NCBI GenBank assembly: GCA_039029355.1
Contig: JBCCGI010000032.1
Span: 20,790 to 84,789, forward strand
Length of the DNA: 64,000 bases
DNA from: JBCCGI01 sp039029355
GTDB lineage: Bacteria; Planctomycetota; UBA1135; GCA-002686595
Reading direction: 5' to 3'
Shown here piece after piece: positions 43,622-52,848 of the stretch. Each line of letters begins with the position of its first letter. Position 1 is the stretch's first letter. Made by a program: the position numbers and the translations under genes. The notes beneath the pieces were generated by a model. It was not told where the DNA came from. It saw only the letters and a program-made list of their open reading frames with translations, and ran no database searches.

Positions 43622-44995
43622 CTAGCTGCGGTCCAGCTTCGTCCGCAGCCGCTCCGCGCGCTTCTCCAGGTCGCGCCGATGGCGCGCGTAGCCGCGTCCG
43701 GTGCAGCCCTCCTCGAGCAGCACGCGCGCCCGCGCGCACAGCGCGGCGGCGGCGGGGAGGTCGCGGCGGCGGTGCTCGGCGTCCTTCGCCAGCTGGAGCA
43801 GCGCGTGCACCGCGTGCTCGTCGACGGCCTCCTCCGCGAGCGCCTCGTAGTCGCCGCGGGCGCGCTCGTGGTCGCCGGTCAGGCGCCGCAGGTCGGCGCG
43901 CAGCGTGCGCGGGCCGCGCAGCGGGCCGTCGAGGCGTTGGATAGCACGCTCGATCCAGAGCAGCGCCTCGTCGCGCTCACCGCGGTCGGCGGCGAGCCGC
44001 GCGAGGCCCAGGGCGCGGAGGCCGGCGGGGCCGGGAAGCGCTTGGCCATCGGCGCTCGTCTCCTCGGCGACACGGCCCAGGTGCGCGGCGAGCGTCACCA
44101 GCGACAGCACGTCGTCGAGGTTGTGGCGGAAGACCGCTTCAAGGCGGTGCGGACGTCCGGCGAGGAAGTCGAACCAGGCGGCGGGAGCGTACGCGCCGGG
44201 CAGGTCGTCCTCACGGCGCACGCCGCAGAGCTCGCGCTCCATCGTGCACAGCCGGCCGTCGGGGAAGCCGTCGCGGTAGAGGCGCGCGCAGGGGTGGTAG
44301 AGGTCGAGATGCGGGCGGCCCTCGAAGGGCGGCTCGACGCCGTGTAGGCGCATCTTGTCCTCGAGCCGGTGGCGGTCGAAGGACTTGCCGAAGAAGCTGA
44401 CGATCGCGCTCGCCGCACCGATGCGCTCGGCGGCGGCGTGGAGCATCGCGGGCTCCTCGTCGGGGCTGCGCAGGAAGCCCTGCCAGACCTCGAAGCCGCC
44501 GTCGGTGAAGCGACCCAGCGCGACCAGGAAGGGATAGGTGCCCGCCCCCCCGGAGAGGCCGGTGGTCTCGATGTCGAGGTACACCGCGCGCCCGAGGTCG
44601 ATGGCGTCGAGCCCTCCGTCGCGCGCGAAGCGGCGGTAGGCATCCGGCGCGACGGCGGCGACCTCGTCGAGGCGTACCGCGCCGTGCTCGGCGTCGCGGC
44701 CGCGCTCGTCGAGGCGCAGGGCGTAATCGCCGGCGTCGGTGCGCTCTTCGCGCAGGCGCGCCGGAGGCTCCAGGGAGACCGGCGCGGAGGGCGTGGGGTC
44801 GACCTCCTCCGCGAAGCCCAGGCGCCGGCGCGCCTGCATGCGCCGGCGGAGCCAGATCGGGACGTCCGCCTCGGCGGGCTCGGATGCCCCCGCTTCACCC
44901 GGCGCATCCGCCTGGGCGTCCTCCGCGTCGGGCGGAGGCTCGCGGCGCAGGCGGCGCAGGCGGGCGAACAGCGCGTCGTCGGAGGGGACGGCCAT
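43622..44995 (-). CDS. MrfB/YprB-type DEDD exonuclease
   Basis: 457 residues. An RNase H-like exonuclease core: VYLDIETTGLSGGAGTYPFL (Exo I with D-E), FFGKSFDRHRLEDKM (Exo II), PHLDLYHPCARL and HNLDDVLSLVTLAAHL (Exo III). The C-terminal third is helical TPR-like (ERDEALLWIERAIQRLDG, ERARGDYEALAEEA). An acidic ~90-residue N-terminus is not conserved. ATG at 44993-44995, 11 nt after the helicase stop. In Bacillus the MrfA helicase and MrfB exonuclease remove mitomycin C adducts; the same pairing here suggests a similar DNA-repair role. Confidence 0.85.
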   Translation of the reverse strand: MAVPSDDALFARLRRLRREPPPDAEDAQADAPGEAGASEPAEADVPIWLRRRMQARRRLGFAEEVDPTPSAPVSLEPPARLREERTDAGDYALRLDERGRDAEHGAVRLDEVAAVAPDAYRRFARDGGLDAIDLGRAVYLDIETTGLSGGAGTYPFLVALGRFTDGGFEVWQGFLRSPDEEPAMLHAAAERIGAASAIVSFFGKSFDRHRLEDKMRLHGVEPPFEGRPHLDLYHPCARLYRDGFPDGRLCTMERELCGVRREDDLPGAYAPAAWFDFLAGRPHRLEAVFRHNLDDVLSLVTLAAHLGRVAEETSADGQALPGPAGLRALGLARLAADRGERDEALLWIERAIQRLDGPLRGPRTLRADLRRLTGDHERARGDYEALAEEAVDEHAVHALLQLAKDAEHRRRDLPAAAALCARARVLLEEGCTGRGYARHRRDLEKRAERLRTKLDRS

Positions 44996-45006
44996 CGCGG
45001 ACGATC

Positions 45007-47454
45007 CTACTCTTCGGGTGCGAGCGTTGCTGCGGTCGGAGCCGGACCTTCGGCCAGGTGCTCCAGCACGCGCTGGGCGGTCGCCTTGCCGCGCGGACCG
45101 ACCTCCTCCACGGTGCCCACGCAGCCCGGGCACCCGCGCTCGCAGGCGCAGGCCGCCACGACCTCGAGCGCCGCCGCGAGCACGTCGCGGTGGTCGCGGA
45201 AGAGCGCTCCGGAGAGCCCCACGCCCCCCATCACGCGGTCGTACAGGTGCAGCGCCGGACGCCCGAAGTGCCGCGAGCGGATCTCGGTCGACAGCCCTAG
45301 GTCGCTGGGCTGGCAGCGGAGAAAGAGCGGCGCGACACGCCGCAGGAGCCGCCCCACGCCGCGCCAACCGGCCGCGCGGTCGCCGCCGGCGAGACCCAGC
45401 TCCTCCGCCGAGGCGGGCGACAGGGTCAGCGAGAAGGCCTCGGTGTCGAGCTCCTCGGGCGGCAGGTGGATGTCCTCAGCCCCGACGCTCTCGCGGGTGT
45501 AGAAGCGGATCTTCTTGTAGAGCGTCGCCACCGTCGTCACGTGGACCTCGCCGCGGTAGACGGCGTAGTCCTCGTCGTCGCTGCCGCCGCGCGCCCGGGC
45601 GCGCTTCTCCTCGAGCCGCAGCACGCGTACGTCGGTGTCGGTCTCGGCCTCGGTGAAGTAGTCGCTCTTCACCCGGCGCGCGTAGGCCCGGCGGTTCTCG
45701 TAGTCGAAGGTCTCGACCTTCCAGGTCTCGCCTTCGACCTGGTAGATCGCGCCGTCGTGAACCGTCGTGATGGAGCCCTCGCGGTCGATCTCGCCGATCG
45801 CCTTGTCGCTCTCGGCGTCGAACACCAGCACGTTGTCGGGCTCGTTGCCGAACAGCGTCACGTCCTGGGCCGGGTAGGCGTCTGCCATCCAGTACCAGGT
45901 GTCCGACCGGCGGTGCAGGAAGCCGGACTCCTCGGAGAGGTAGTCGAGGATGCCGGCCAGGTGCGGCGAACGGCCGAAGTCGCCCGGCGCTCCGTCGTCG
46001 CCGGCGCGGAAGGGCAGCTCGAAGGCGGCGCACTTGAGCTGCTCGGAGAGGATCACCAGGTTGTCGGGGTCGATGCCGAGCGTCTCGCGCGGCGCTCCGA
46101 ACAGGTGCTCGGGGTGGCGCGCCAGAAACTGGTCGACCGGGTCGGAGCGCGCGATCAGCACGGCGAGGCTCGTGCCGCCGCGCCGCCCCACGCGGCCCGC
46201 GCGCTGCCAGAAGGCGGCCTGGCTGCCGGGGTAGCCGACCAGGACCGCCACGTCGAGCCGCCCCACGTCGATGCCGAGCTCGAGCGCGTTGGTGCTGACC
46301 ACCACCCGCACCGAGCCGTCGCGCAGACCCGACTCGATCTCGCGCCGCAGGAGCGGCAGGTAGCCGCCGCGGTAGCCGCGGATCTCCTCGGGGCGCAGGC
46401 CGAGGTCGTGGGCGGACTCCTTGAGGTAGCGCGTCAGCACCTCGACCGACGTGCGCCGGTTGCAGAAGAAGATCGTCTGGTGCGACGGGCCGACCACGTG
46501 CCGCGCGAGCCGACGCGCCTCCTCAAGCGCGTTGGCGCGCATGCCCGCGACCGGGTTCAAGAGCGGCGGGTTGTAGAGCGCGAACACCTTCTCGCCCGCC
46601 GGCGCCGCGTCCTCGGTCACGACGCTGACCGGGCGGCCGAGCAGGCGCTCGCCGTGGGAGCCCGGCTCGCGCAGCGTCGCCGAGCTCAGAAGGAAGCGCG
46701 GGTCGCCGCCGTAGTGGCGCGCCAGGCGCACGAGCCGGCGCAGCACGTTGGCGACGCTCGAGCCGAAGACGCCCGACAGGGTGTGCACCTCGTCGATCAC
46801 GACGTAGCGCAGATCGCGGAAGAGCGACGCCCACTTGCCGTGGTTCGGCAGGATGCCCTGGTGCAGCATCCACGGGTTGGTGAGCACGACGTGCCCGCGG
46901 TCGCGCAGCGTGCGGCGCACCGACGGCGGCGTGTCGCCGTCGTAGGTGAAGGAGTGCCAGTCGCGGTCCAGCGCCGCGAGCAGCGCGTTCAGCGAGGTCG
47001 ACTGGTCCTGGGAGAGGGCCTTGGTCGGGAACATCCAAAGCGCGCGCGCCGCGCCGTCGGTCTCCAGCAGCGCCTGCAGCACCGGCAGGGTGTAGGCGAG
47101 CGTCTTGCCCGAGGCGGTCGGGGTGGCGACGAGCACATCGCGGCCGGCGAGCGCGAGCTCGACCGCCTCGGCCTGGTGCGCGTGCAGCTCGTCGAGGCCG
47201 CGCTCGGCGAGCAGCCGGCGCAGGTCGGGGTGCAGCGCGTCCGGGAGCTCCGTGCTGCGGCCCGGACGGGCCTGCACGGTGTGCCAGCGCTCGATGCAGG
47301 GTCCGAGCTCGGGATCGGCGCGCAGAGCGCGCACGAGGGCGGACACGCCGCCCTGGGCGGCGGCGGAGGCGCGGCGGAGGCGCGGGCCCCCGCCCTCCGC
47401 CGGAGCGGAAGGCGCGGACGGAGGCTGGGAGGGTCGAGCGGGGTGCTGCGTCAC
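45007..47454 (-). CDS. MrfA/YprA-type DEAD/DEAH helicase
   Basis: 815 residues from GTG at 47452-47454. Superfamily 2 helicase: Walker A ATPTASGKT, motif II VVIDEVHTLSG, motif III SSATLREPG, FCNRRTSVEVL, TNALELGIDVGRLDV and QRAGRVGRRG (motif VI). A DUF1998-type C-terminal region ends with the zinc cluster CACERGCPGCVG, as in MrfA. ATP-driven 3'-5' translocation on DNA is expected by homology. Upstream and in operon with the exonuclease. The Pro/Ala-rich first 30 residues are unlikely to be structured. A large hairpin separates it from the glycosidase gene. Confidence 0.92.
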   Translation of the reverse strand: MTQHPARPSQPPSAPSAPAEGGGPRLRRASAAAQGGVSALVRALRADPELGPCIERWHTVQARPGRSTELPDALHPDLRRLLAERGLDELHAHQAEAVELALAGRDVLVATPTASGKTLAYTLPVLQALLETDGAARALWMFPTKALSQDQSTSLNALLAALDRDWHSFTYDGDTPPSVRRTLRDRGHVVLTNPWMLHQGILPNHGKWASLFRDLRYVVIDEVHTLSGVFGSSVANVLRRLVRLARHYGGDPRFLLSSATLREPGSHGERLLGRPVSVVTEDAAPAGEKVFALYNPPLLNPVAGMRANALEEARRLARHVVGPSHQTIFFCNRRTSVEVLTRYLKESAHDLGLRPEEIRGYRGGYLPLLRREIESGLRDGSVRVVVSTNALELGIDVGRLDVAVLVGYPGSQAAFWQRAGRVGRRGGTSLAVLIARSDPVDQFLARHPEHLFGAPRETLGIDPDNLVILSEQLKCAAFELPFRAGDDGAPGDFGRSPHLAGILDYLSEESGFLHRRSDTWYWMADAYPAQDVTLFGNEPDNVLVFDAESDKAIGEIDREGSITTVHDGAIYQVEGETWKVETFDYENRRAYARRVKSDYFTEAETDTDVRVLRLEEKRARARGGSDDEDYAVYRGEVHVTTVATLYKKIRFYTRESVGAEDIHLPPEELDTEAFSLTLSPASAEELGLAGGDRAAGWRGVGRLLRRVAPLFLRCQPSDLGLSTEIRSRHFGRPALHLYDRVMGGVGLSGALFRDHRDVLAAALEVVAACACERGCPGCVGTVEEVGPRGKATAQRVLEHLAEGPAPTAATLAPEE

Positions 47455-47554
47455 GGTGAGCCTGCTTGCCTGGCGCGTTAGGCGCCTGTTTGGGTCACCG
47501 TAGCGACCGCGACCCGGGATGTCCACGCGGGGCGGCGGGGCTCCCCAAACGCGA

Positions 47555-47595
47555 GCCGCCCCGGCCGCCTGCTCGCCGCAGGCGGCCGGGGCGGC
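47555..47595 (-). terminator. 18-bp perfect stem after the DUF5060 glycosidase gene
   Basis: GCCGCCCCGGCCGCCTGC (47555-47572) pairs with its exact complement at 47578-47595 across a five-base loop. It lies 27 bp past the stop of the minus-strand glycosidase gene and ahead of the helicase gene. The longest perfect stem in the window; no T-run. Confidence 0.65.
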
Positions 47596-47621
47596 CGCGG
47601 ATCGGAGCTCGGCGCCTTCCG

Positions 47622-49814
47622 TTAGGGCACGAACATCATCGGGACCGGCAGGCTCGCCCACGACGGGAAGAGCCCGTGTCCCGAGACAAACGCGTGGTGC
47701 GTCGTCAGCCCCGCGAAGGCCGGCACCAGGATCGGCGTCAGGTCGACCTGCGCGAAGGCCTTGCCCTGGGCGTCGAAGGCGCCGTAGAAGTTCGTGGTCA
47801 GGGCGCTGACCGGATGCGTGGCGGTCCAGGTGGTCCAGCCGTCCCAGTTCAGGGGCAGCGTGATCCCGAAGACGTCGGTGCCGGGGATGGTGCCGCTCAT
47901 CGAGCTGAGGATGAGGTACTTCTCGCCGGCATGGTCCGGGCCCACGTCGAGGAACAGGTTCTGCGGCTTCGGGTTCGACAGCGAGATCGCGACGACGTCG
48001 GAGTAGAACTCCACGCGCTGGACCGTGACGACCCAGTCCTCATCGGGACTCGAAGGCGGCGTGCCCAGGGCGACCTTGTTGCCGCCGAACTCGTAGGAGG
48101 GCTCGCCCTCGAAGACCCCGGTGCGCGGGTTGAACCAGCGGAACTCGAAGAGCCCGTCGGCGTGGCCGTTCAGGTTGAGGTCGGACGGCCACGAGGCGGC
48201 CGGCATGTAGATCGCGTACTCGCGGCCGATCTTCGCGAAGACCTCGCCGCCGCCGAGGTACGGGTTGTCGCCGGTCAGCAGGTAGTCCGCCGGCTCCATC
48301 TCCCAGAACTCGAAGTACTTCTCGAGCAGCTCGCGCGCGTAGCGGCTGTAGCGCCACATCTCCTCGCGCGTGCGGAAGTCCTCGACGCTGTGGTCGCCGC
48401 CGAGCGGCAGCGACTTGAAGCCGAGGTACCACTCGATGTTGCCGCCGGAGAACAGGACGTCGTAGAGGACCTCCTTGCGCATCTCGTCGGCGTTCGCGTC
48501 CGACACGCCGTCCTCGGGCGTGCCGTTCTCGTCCATGTCGAGCACCCACGGGACGCCCGCGGCGGCCGAGTTCGCGCGCCAGTCCTCGACGTACTCACCG
48601 GCCTTGTAGGCCTGGTACTGGATCGACGTGATCGAGAAGCGCGGATCGCCCTGGATCGCGTAGTAGTCCGAGAAGTCGTCGGGGCGCGTGTGGACGCCGA
48701 TCGGGTGGTCGTAGACGTCGAGCGCGTCGAGGTAGTCGGCCATCTCCTCGAGCTGCCAGACCGGGAAGTCGCTCTCCTCGCCCAGGTTCCACTTGATGGC
48801 GAGGTGGTGACCGAAGCGCGCGACCAGCTCGCGGAAGAAGAGCTTGCGCTCAACGCCGAGGTAGCCGGCGTCGAGCCACTCCTCGTTCTCGGACTCGGTC
48901 TCCGACAGCACGAACTGGAGCTGGATGCCCTTCCGGATCGCGTGCTCGAACACGGTGTTCCACTGCGTCAGGCGGCTGCAGTCGTAGTGCGTTTTGTCGA
49001 AGCTGGTCTTCGCGTAGCCCAGGAACGGAACGGTGTCCCAACCGTCGCCGCCCATGTTCATCGGCAGGAAGTAGACCGCGTTGACGCCGATCTCGGACAG
49101 GTAGTTGAGCGAGCCCACGATGCCCTTGAGCCCGTTGGGCGAGCCAGCCGCGCCGACCTCGGGGTCGCCGGGCTTCCAGTCGCCGACGTGCGGCTGGTAG
49201 TCGTGGATGATGCCCGCCGGAAAACCGCCCTTGTCCTCGACGTCGTCGAAGCCGCTGTAGCCCAGGAAGTTCTCGGGGCTGTCGGTCCCGGTCTTCAGGA
49301 AGTACGTGCCGTCCTGGAAGCGCAGGTAGTGCTCACCGACGTACTGCAGGCGACCCTTGGCCAGGAAGCCCTCGGCCAAGGGCGGCGGACCGACGACGCG
49401 GAAGCCTCCTGTCTGGCCGTCGAACGAGGTCGGCGTTCCGGCGCCGGGATCGAGCACGATGGCGATGTTGTCGCCGCTGTGGAACGACGCCTCCCAGGTC
49501 CACGTCCCGACCTCGTCGGGCGAGAAGCGCGCCTTCCACACCTTGCCCGAGCCCGAGCCCTGGACGTTGCCGTCGTAGAAGCCGGGGACCCGGAACTCTT
49601 TTCCCGACGGCGCCCGGAAGGTGACGTTCAGGCGGTAGTCCAGAAACGGGTTGGGCGACGTGTCCGCTTCGTGGCTCGAAGGGCCATTGAAGCTGAGCTC
49701 AAAGGGGGCCCAGAGGGTGGTGATCTCGTGGGTTTGCGGACTCGGACCGGGCAGCGCCGTGGGGACGGACGCCGTCAGGCCGAGGACTGCCGCTACAAAG
49801 CTCGCTCTAAGCAT
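47622..49814 (-). CDS. Large secreted DUF5060-containing glycoside hydrolase
   Basis: 730 residues from ATG at 49812-49814 (MLRASFVAAVLG signal). Residues ~28-130 are a DUF5060 beta-domain (LWAPFELSFNGP, FLDYRLNVTF, GFYDGN, ARFSPDEVGTWTWEASF). The middle is a TIM-barrel glycosidase of the DUF4038/apiosidase-like kind: NAVYFLPMNMGGDGWDTVPF, FDKTHYDCSRLTQWNTVFEHA, KWNLGEESDFPVWQLEEMADY, and GVPWVLDMDENGT; candidate acids are the Glu pair in NLGEES and the Asp pair in LDMDENG. A C-terminal beta-sandwich (SGTIPGTDVFGITLPLNWDG) may be a surface module. Substrate unknown, probably a plant or algal polysaccharide side chain. Confidence 0.72.
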   Translation of the reverse strand: MLRASFVAAVLGLTASVPTALPGPSPQTHEITTLWAPFELSFNGPSSHEADTSPNPFLDYRLNVTFRAPSGKEFRVPGFYDGNVQGSGSGKVWKARFSPDEVGTWTWEASFHSGDNIAIVLDPGAGTPTSFDGQTGGFRVVGPPPLAEGFLAKGRLQYVGEHYLRFQDGTYFLKTGTDSPENFLGYSGFDDVEDKGGFPAGIIHDYQPHVGDWKPGDPEVGAAGSPNGLKGIVGSLNYLSEIGVNAVYFLPMNMGGDGWDTVPFLGYAKTSFDKTHYDCSRLTQWNTVFEHAIRKGIQLQFVLSETESENEEWLDAGYLGVERKLFFRELVARFGHHLAIKWNLGEESDFPVWQLEEMADYLDALDVYDHPIGVHTRPDDFSDYYAIQGDPRFSITSIQYQAYKAGEYVEDWRANSAAAGVPWVLDMDENGTPEDGVSDANADEMRKEVLYDVLFSGGNIEWYLGFKSLPLGGDHSVEDFRTREEMWRYSRYARELLEKYFEFWEMEPADYLLTGDNPYLGGGEVFAKIGREYAIYMPAASWPSDLNLNGHADGLFEFRWFNPRTGVFEGEPSYEFGGNKVALGTPPSSPDEDWVVTVQRVEFYSDVVAISLSNPKPQNLFLDVGPDHAGEKYLILSSMSGTIPGTDVFGITLPLNWDGWTTWTATHPVSALTTNFYGAFDAQGKAFAQVDLTPILVPAFAGLTTHHAFVSGHGLFPSWASLPVPMMFVP

Positions 49815-50187
49815 TGTTCTCTTGCTGCTAGGTCCCGATGAGTCCCCAGACTGCGATAAGCCGGTATGGCTTTCTACCATATTCGCCTAGCAGGGGACGT
49901 TCGGGAACAGATCTCACCTCAGCGAGCCGAACCGCGATCCGTGCGGCTCGGGAGGCCACAACCCCGGGGGCAGGCTGTGACGGTTTGCTCTTCGCTGGCG
50001 GATATCGGTCAGAAGCGGCAAAAAGCGTTAAGCCTGCCTTCCGGTACCCCGCCGGAGAGGTTCCAGAGGCAGGATGGAGTGAATTACTATTCATCCGCGC
50101 GTGCAAAAGCGCTCGCTTCGAGCCGAGGGGGGACATCGGTTCCCCTACCCCCAGCGCGGCCCCCGGGGACCGAAAAACGGGGCCTCC
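49815..50187. other. 373-bp gene-free region of lower GC
   Basis: Between the glycosidase start and the stop of the M16 peptidase gene. Composition drops noticeably (for instance AAAAAGCGTTAAGCCTGCC and GTGAATTACTATTCATCC), and no frame shows the third-position GC bias of the surrounding genes. A short inverted repeat ATGG-N6-CCAT lies near 49865-49882. It probably holds the glycosidase promoter; no riboswitch, tRNA or known operator was recognised. Confidence 0.5.
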
Positions 50188-51549
50188 TCAGCCGGCTTCG
50201 CGCACTTCGAAGGCCTCGAAGCCCAGGTCCTCTAACCCGCCGCGGATCCGCTCGGCGTCGCCGACCGCCAGCACCTCCAGGCGGTCCAGGTGCAGGTGCC
50301 GCTCCGCCAGGGCGTCGAGGTCGGCCTTGCTCACCTCGGCCAGCCAGGCGAGCCGCCGCGCGGGGTAGTCGGCCGGCCAACCGTACTTGGCCAGGTTGGA
50401 GACCAGCGCGGCCTTGGCGCCGACGGACTCGTACTGGCGCAGCAGCGTCTGCGACAGCGACTCGCGCGCGAACTCGAGCTCGTCCGCGGTAACGCCGCCG
50501 GCGCGCAGCTCTTCGAGCTCGCGCACGATCTCCGCCACCGCCGGTGCGCTCGCGTCGGTCTCGACCGCCGCCGCGACCTGGAACGTGCCCGGGCGGAGGC
50601 CGCCGCCGAAGCCGCTGCGCACGCCGTACGTCCACCCCTTGTCCTCGCGTAGGTTGAGGTTGAGGCGCGACGAGAAGGCACCTCCGAGCGGATGGTTCAG
50701 CACGTACAGCGCATAGAAGTCCGGGTGCGTGGCGGGGACCGCGAGGTGCCCCACGCGCAGGTAGGACTGCGGCGCTCCGGGTCGGTCGACCAGCGTGATG
50801 CGTCGGCACGCGCCCAGCGTGGACTCCCCCGCGTCGGGCGTGAGCTTCCGCCCGGGCGAGGCGATCTCCGCCAGCCCCGCGAACAGCCCGCGCGCGCGCT
50901 CCGGCTCGCGCGCGCTCACGATCTGCGCGCGCAGGCCCGCCGGGTCCAGCGCCGCTTCCCAGTAGGTCGCGAGCTCGTCGCGCGTCAGCGCGTTGATCGC
51001 CGCCGGCGTTCCCGCCGACGGCTGGCCGAGCGACGTTCCGTCGCCGTGCACGATCGCCTGCCACGCGTCGCCCGCGATGCGCGCGGCGTCCGAGGCGCGC
51101 GCCTCCAGCCGCGCGATGCGCTGGCGCTTCAGCCGCGCGACGTCGGCCGCGTCGAAGCGCGGTTCGCGCACGACCTCGAGCAGCAGCTCGGCCGCGTGGT
51201 CGAGGTGGCGCTCCAGCCCGCTGAGCTGCAGCACGATGCTGTCGGTGCCCGCGCTCGCCGACAGGTCCGCGCCCAGGCCGTCGAGCTCGTCCTGCAGCTC
51301 CGTCCCGTCGAGCCGCGCGGTGCCCTCGAGCAGCACCTCCGCCGCGAGCGACGCGAGCCCGGCCTTGCCCGGAGGCACGAACGCCTGGCCGGCGTCCGCG
51401 GCGAGGGCGAGCACGCCGAACGCGAGCGGCTCGGCCTGCGTGCCGACCAGGGTCGCGCCGCCGGCCAGCGTCTCGCGCCAGGTCGTGGGCGTGCGGAACT
51501 CCGGAGCGGGAGCGGCCCCGGGCGCGTGTGTGCGGTCGACGGCGCTCAC
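50188..51549 (-). CDS. M16 peptidase-like protein lacking the zinc motif
   Basis: 453 residues from GTG at 51547-51549. Has the insulinase/M16 fold but at the catalytic position reads LASLAAEVLLEGTARLDG, with no HxxEH, so it should be proteolytically inactive. The C-terminal half keeps the R/Y substrate residues (EDKGWTYGVRSGFGGG) typical of the non-zinc partner in two-chain M16 enzymes (as in mitochondrial processing peptidase-like pairs). Its start overlaps the active partner's stop by 4 nt, so the two are made together. Confidence 0.88.
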   Translation of the reverse strand: MSAVDRTHAPGAAPAPEFRTPTTWRETLAGGATLVGTQAEPLAFGVLALAADAGQAFVPPGKAGLASLAAEVLLEGTARLDGTELQDELDGLGADLSASAGTDSIVLQLSGLERHLDHAAELLLEVVREPRFDAADVARLKRQRIARLEARASDAARIAGDAWQAIVHGDGTSLGQPSAGTPAAINALTRDELATYWEAALDPAGLRAQIVSAREPERARGLFAGLAEIASPGRKLTPDAGESTLGACRRITLVDRPGAPQSYLRVGHLAVPATHPDFYALYVLNHPLGGAFSSRLNLNLREDKGWTYGVRSGFGGGLRPGTFQVAAAVETDASAPAVAEIVRELEELRAGGVTADELEFARESLSQTLLRQYESVGAKAALVSNLAKYGWPADYPARRLAWLAEVSKADLDALAERHLHLDRLEVLAVGDAERIRGGLEDLGFEAFEVREAG

Positions 51550-52820
51550 GCCGCCAGCTCCGGCTCGCCGGACGGGACGACCGACAGCACGACCCGCGGG
51601 CGGCCGAGCACGTACGCGTGCAGCACGCGCAGCACGTCGTCGCGCGTGACGGCGCGGTGGCGCTCGAGGTCGGCCCCGAGCCGGCCCGGGTCACCGTGGA
51701 AGAGGTTGTAGCTGCCCAGCGTCGACGTCCGCGCCGACACGGTGTCGAGCGCGCGCACGATCATCCCCTCGCGGCGCGTGCAGAGCCGCTCGAGGTGCTC
51801 GTCACCGACCTCGCGCTCGGCCGCAGTGGCCAGCAGCTCGTCGATGCGCGCCGCGAGCGCGGTCAGCGAGACGCCCGGCGTCGGCCGCGCGTGGATGGAG
51901 AGCGAGCCGTCGAGCTCCAGACCGCGGTTGCCGATCATCACGGCGCTCGCGAGCTCCTCGTCGACCATCAGCGCCTTGTCGAGCAGCGCCGAGCGGTTGG
52001 CCGACAGCACCTCGCACATCAGGTTCAGCGCGGGCTCGTCCGGATGCCACGTGGGGACCGTCGGCCACGCCAGCGTGAGCTGCGGCACCGTGACGCGGTC
52101 CTCCTGCACCACGCGCCGCTCCTCGGCCAGGCCCGCCGCGCGCGGCTCGGGCGCCGCCACTTGGGGCCCCGCCGGCAGCCCGCCGAACCAGCGCTCGGCC
52201 AGCGCCAGCGCCTCGTCGGGCTCGATGTCGCCGCCGATCGCCAGCGTCGCGTTGTTCGGGTTGTAGTAGCGGCCGAAGAAGCGCTCGACGTCGCCGAGGG
52301 TGACGCGGTCGAGGTCCTCCATCGAGCCGATCGTCGTCCAGGACAGCGGGTGGCCCGCCGGGTACATCGCCTCGGCCAGCGCCTCGCGCACGCGTCCGTA
52401 GGGGCGGTTGTCGTAGTTCTGGCGGCGCTCGTTCTTCACGACGTCACGCTGGTTGTCGAGCTTCGCCTGGGTCATCGCGGGCAGCAGGAAGCCCATGCGG
52501 TCGGACTCGAGCCAGAGCGCGAGCTCCAAGCGGTTCGACGGCAGCGTCTCGTAGTAGTTCGTGCGGTCCTCGTTGGTCGTGCCGTTCAGCGTGCCGCCCG
52601 CCTCCTGGATCAGCCGGAAGTGGTCGCCCTCGGGCACGTTCTCGGAGCCCTGGAAGAGCATGTGCTCGAACAGGTGCGCGAAGCCGGTGAGGCCGGGCTC
52701 CTCGCGCGAGCTGCCGACGTGGTAGTAGACGTAGACCGCGACGACGGGATCCGTGCGGTCCTGGTGCAGGACGACCTCGAGGCCGTTCGAGAGGGCGTGT
52801 TTTTCGAAGCGGAGCTCCAT
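51546..52820 (-). CDS. M16 zinc peptidase, catalytic partner
   Basis: 424 residues. Inverted zinc motif HLFEH at 49-53 (TGFAHLFEHMLFQGS), third ligand region with VKNERRQNYDNRPYG, and the usual NGTTNEDRTNYYETLP. Lacks a signal peptide, so cytoplasmic or an unusual export route. Likely cleaves short peptides or targeting sequences together with the inactive partner encoded next. ATG at 52818-52820. Downstream of the DUF4340 gene by 28 nt. Confidence 0.93.
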   Translation of the reverse strand: MELRFEKHALSNGLEVVLHQDRTDPVVAVYVYYHVGSSREEPGLTGFAHLFEHMLFQGSENVPEGDHFRLIQEAGGTLNGTTNEDRTNYYETLPSNRLELALWLESDRMGFLLPAMTQAKLDNQRDVVKNERRQNYDNRPYGRVREALAEAMYPAGHPLSWTTIGSMEDLDRVTLGDVERFFGRYYNPNNATLAIGGDIEPDEALALAERWFGGLPAGPQVAAPEPRAAGLAEERRVVQEDRVTVPQLTLAWPTVPTWHPDEPALNLMCEVLSANRSALLDKALMVDEELASAVMIGNRGLELDGSLSIHARPTPGVSLTALAARIDELLATAAEREVGDEHLERLCTRREGMIVRALDTVSARTSTLGSYNLFHGDPGRLGADLERHRAVTRDDVLRVLHAYVLGRPRVVLSVVPSGEPELAA

Positions 52821-52848
52821 GGCCCGCCCATCCTCGGCACGCCGGGCG

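Noticed and set aside
49828..50492. Open frames of 100-200 codons on both strands in the low-GC gap before the glycosidase
   Set aside because: None shows third-position GC bias, a ribosome site or protein-like composition.
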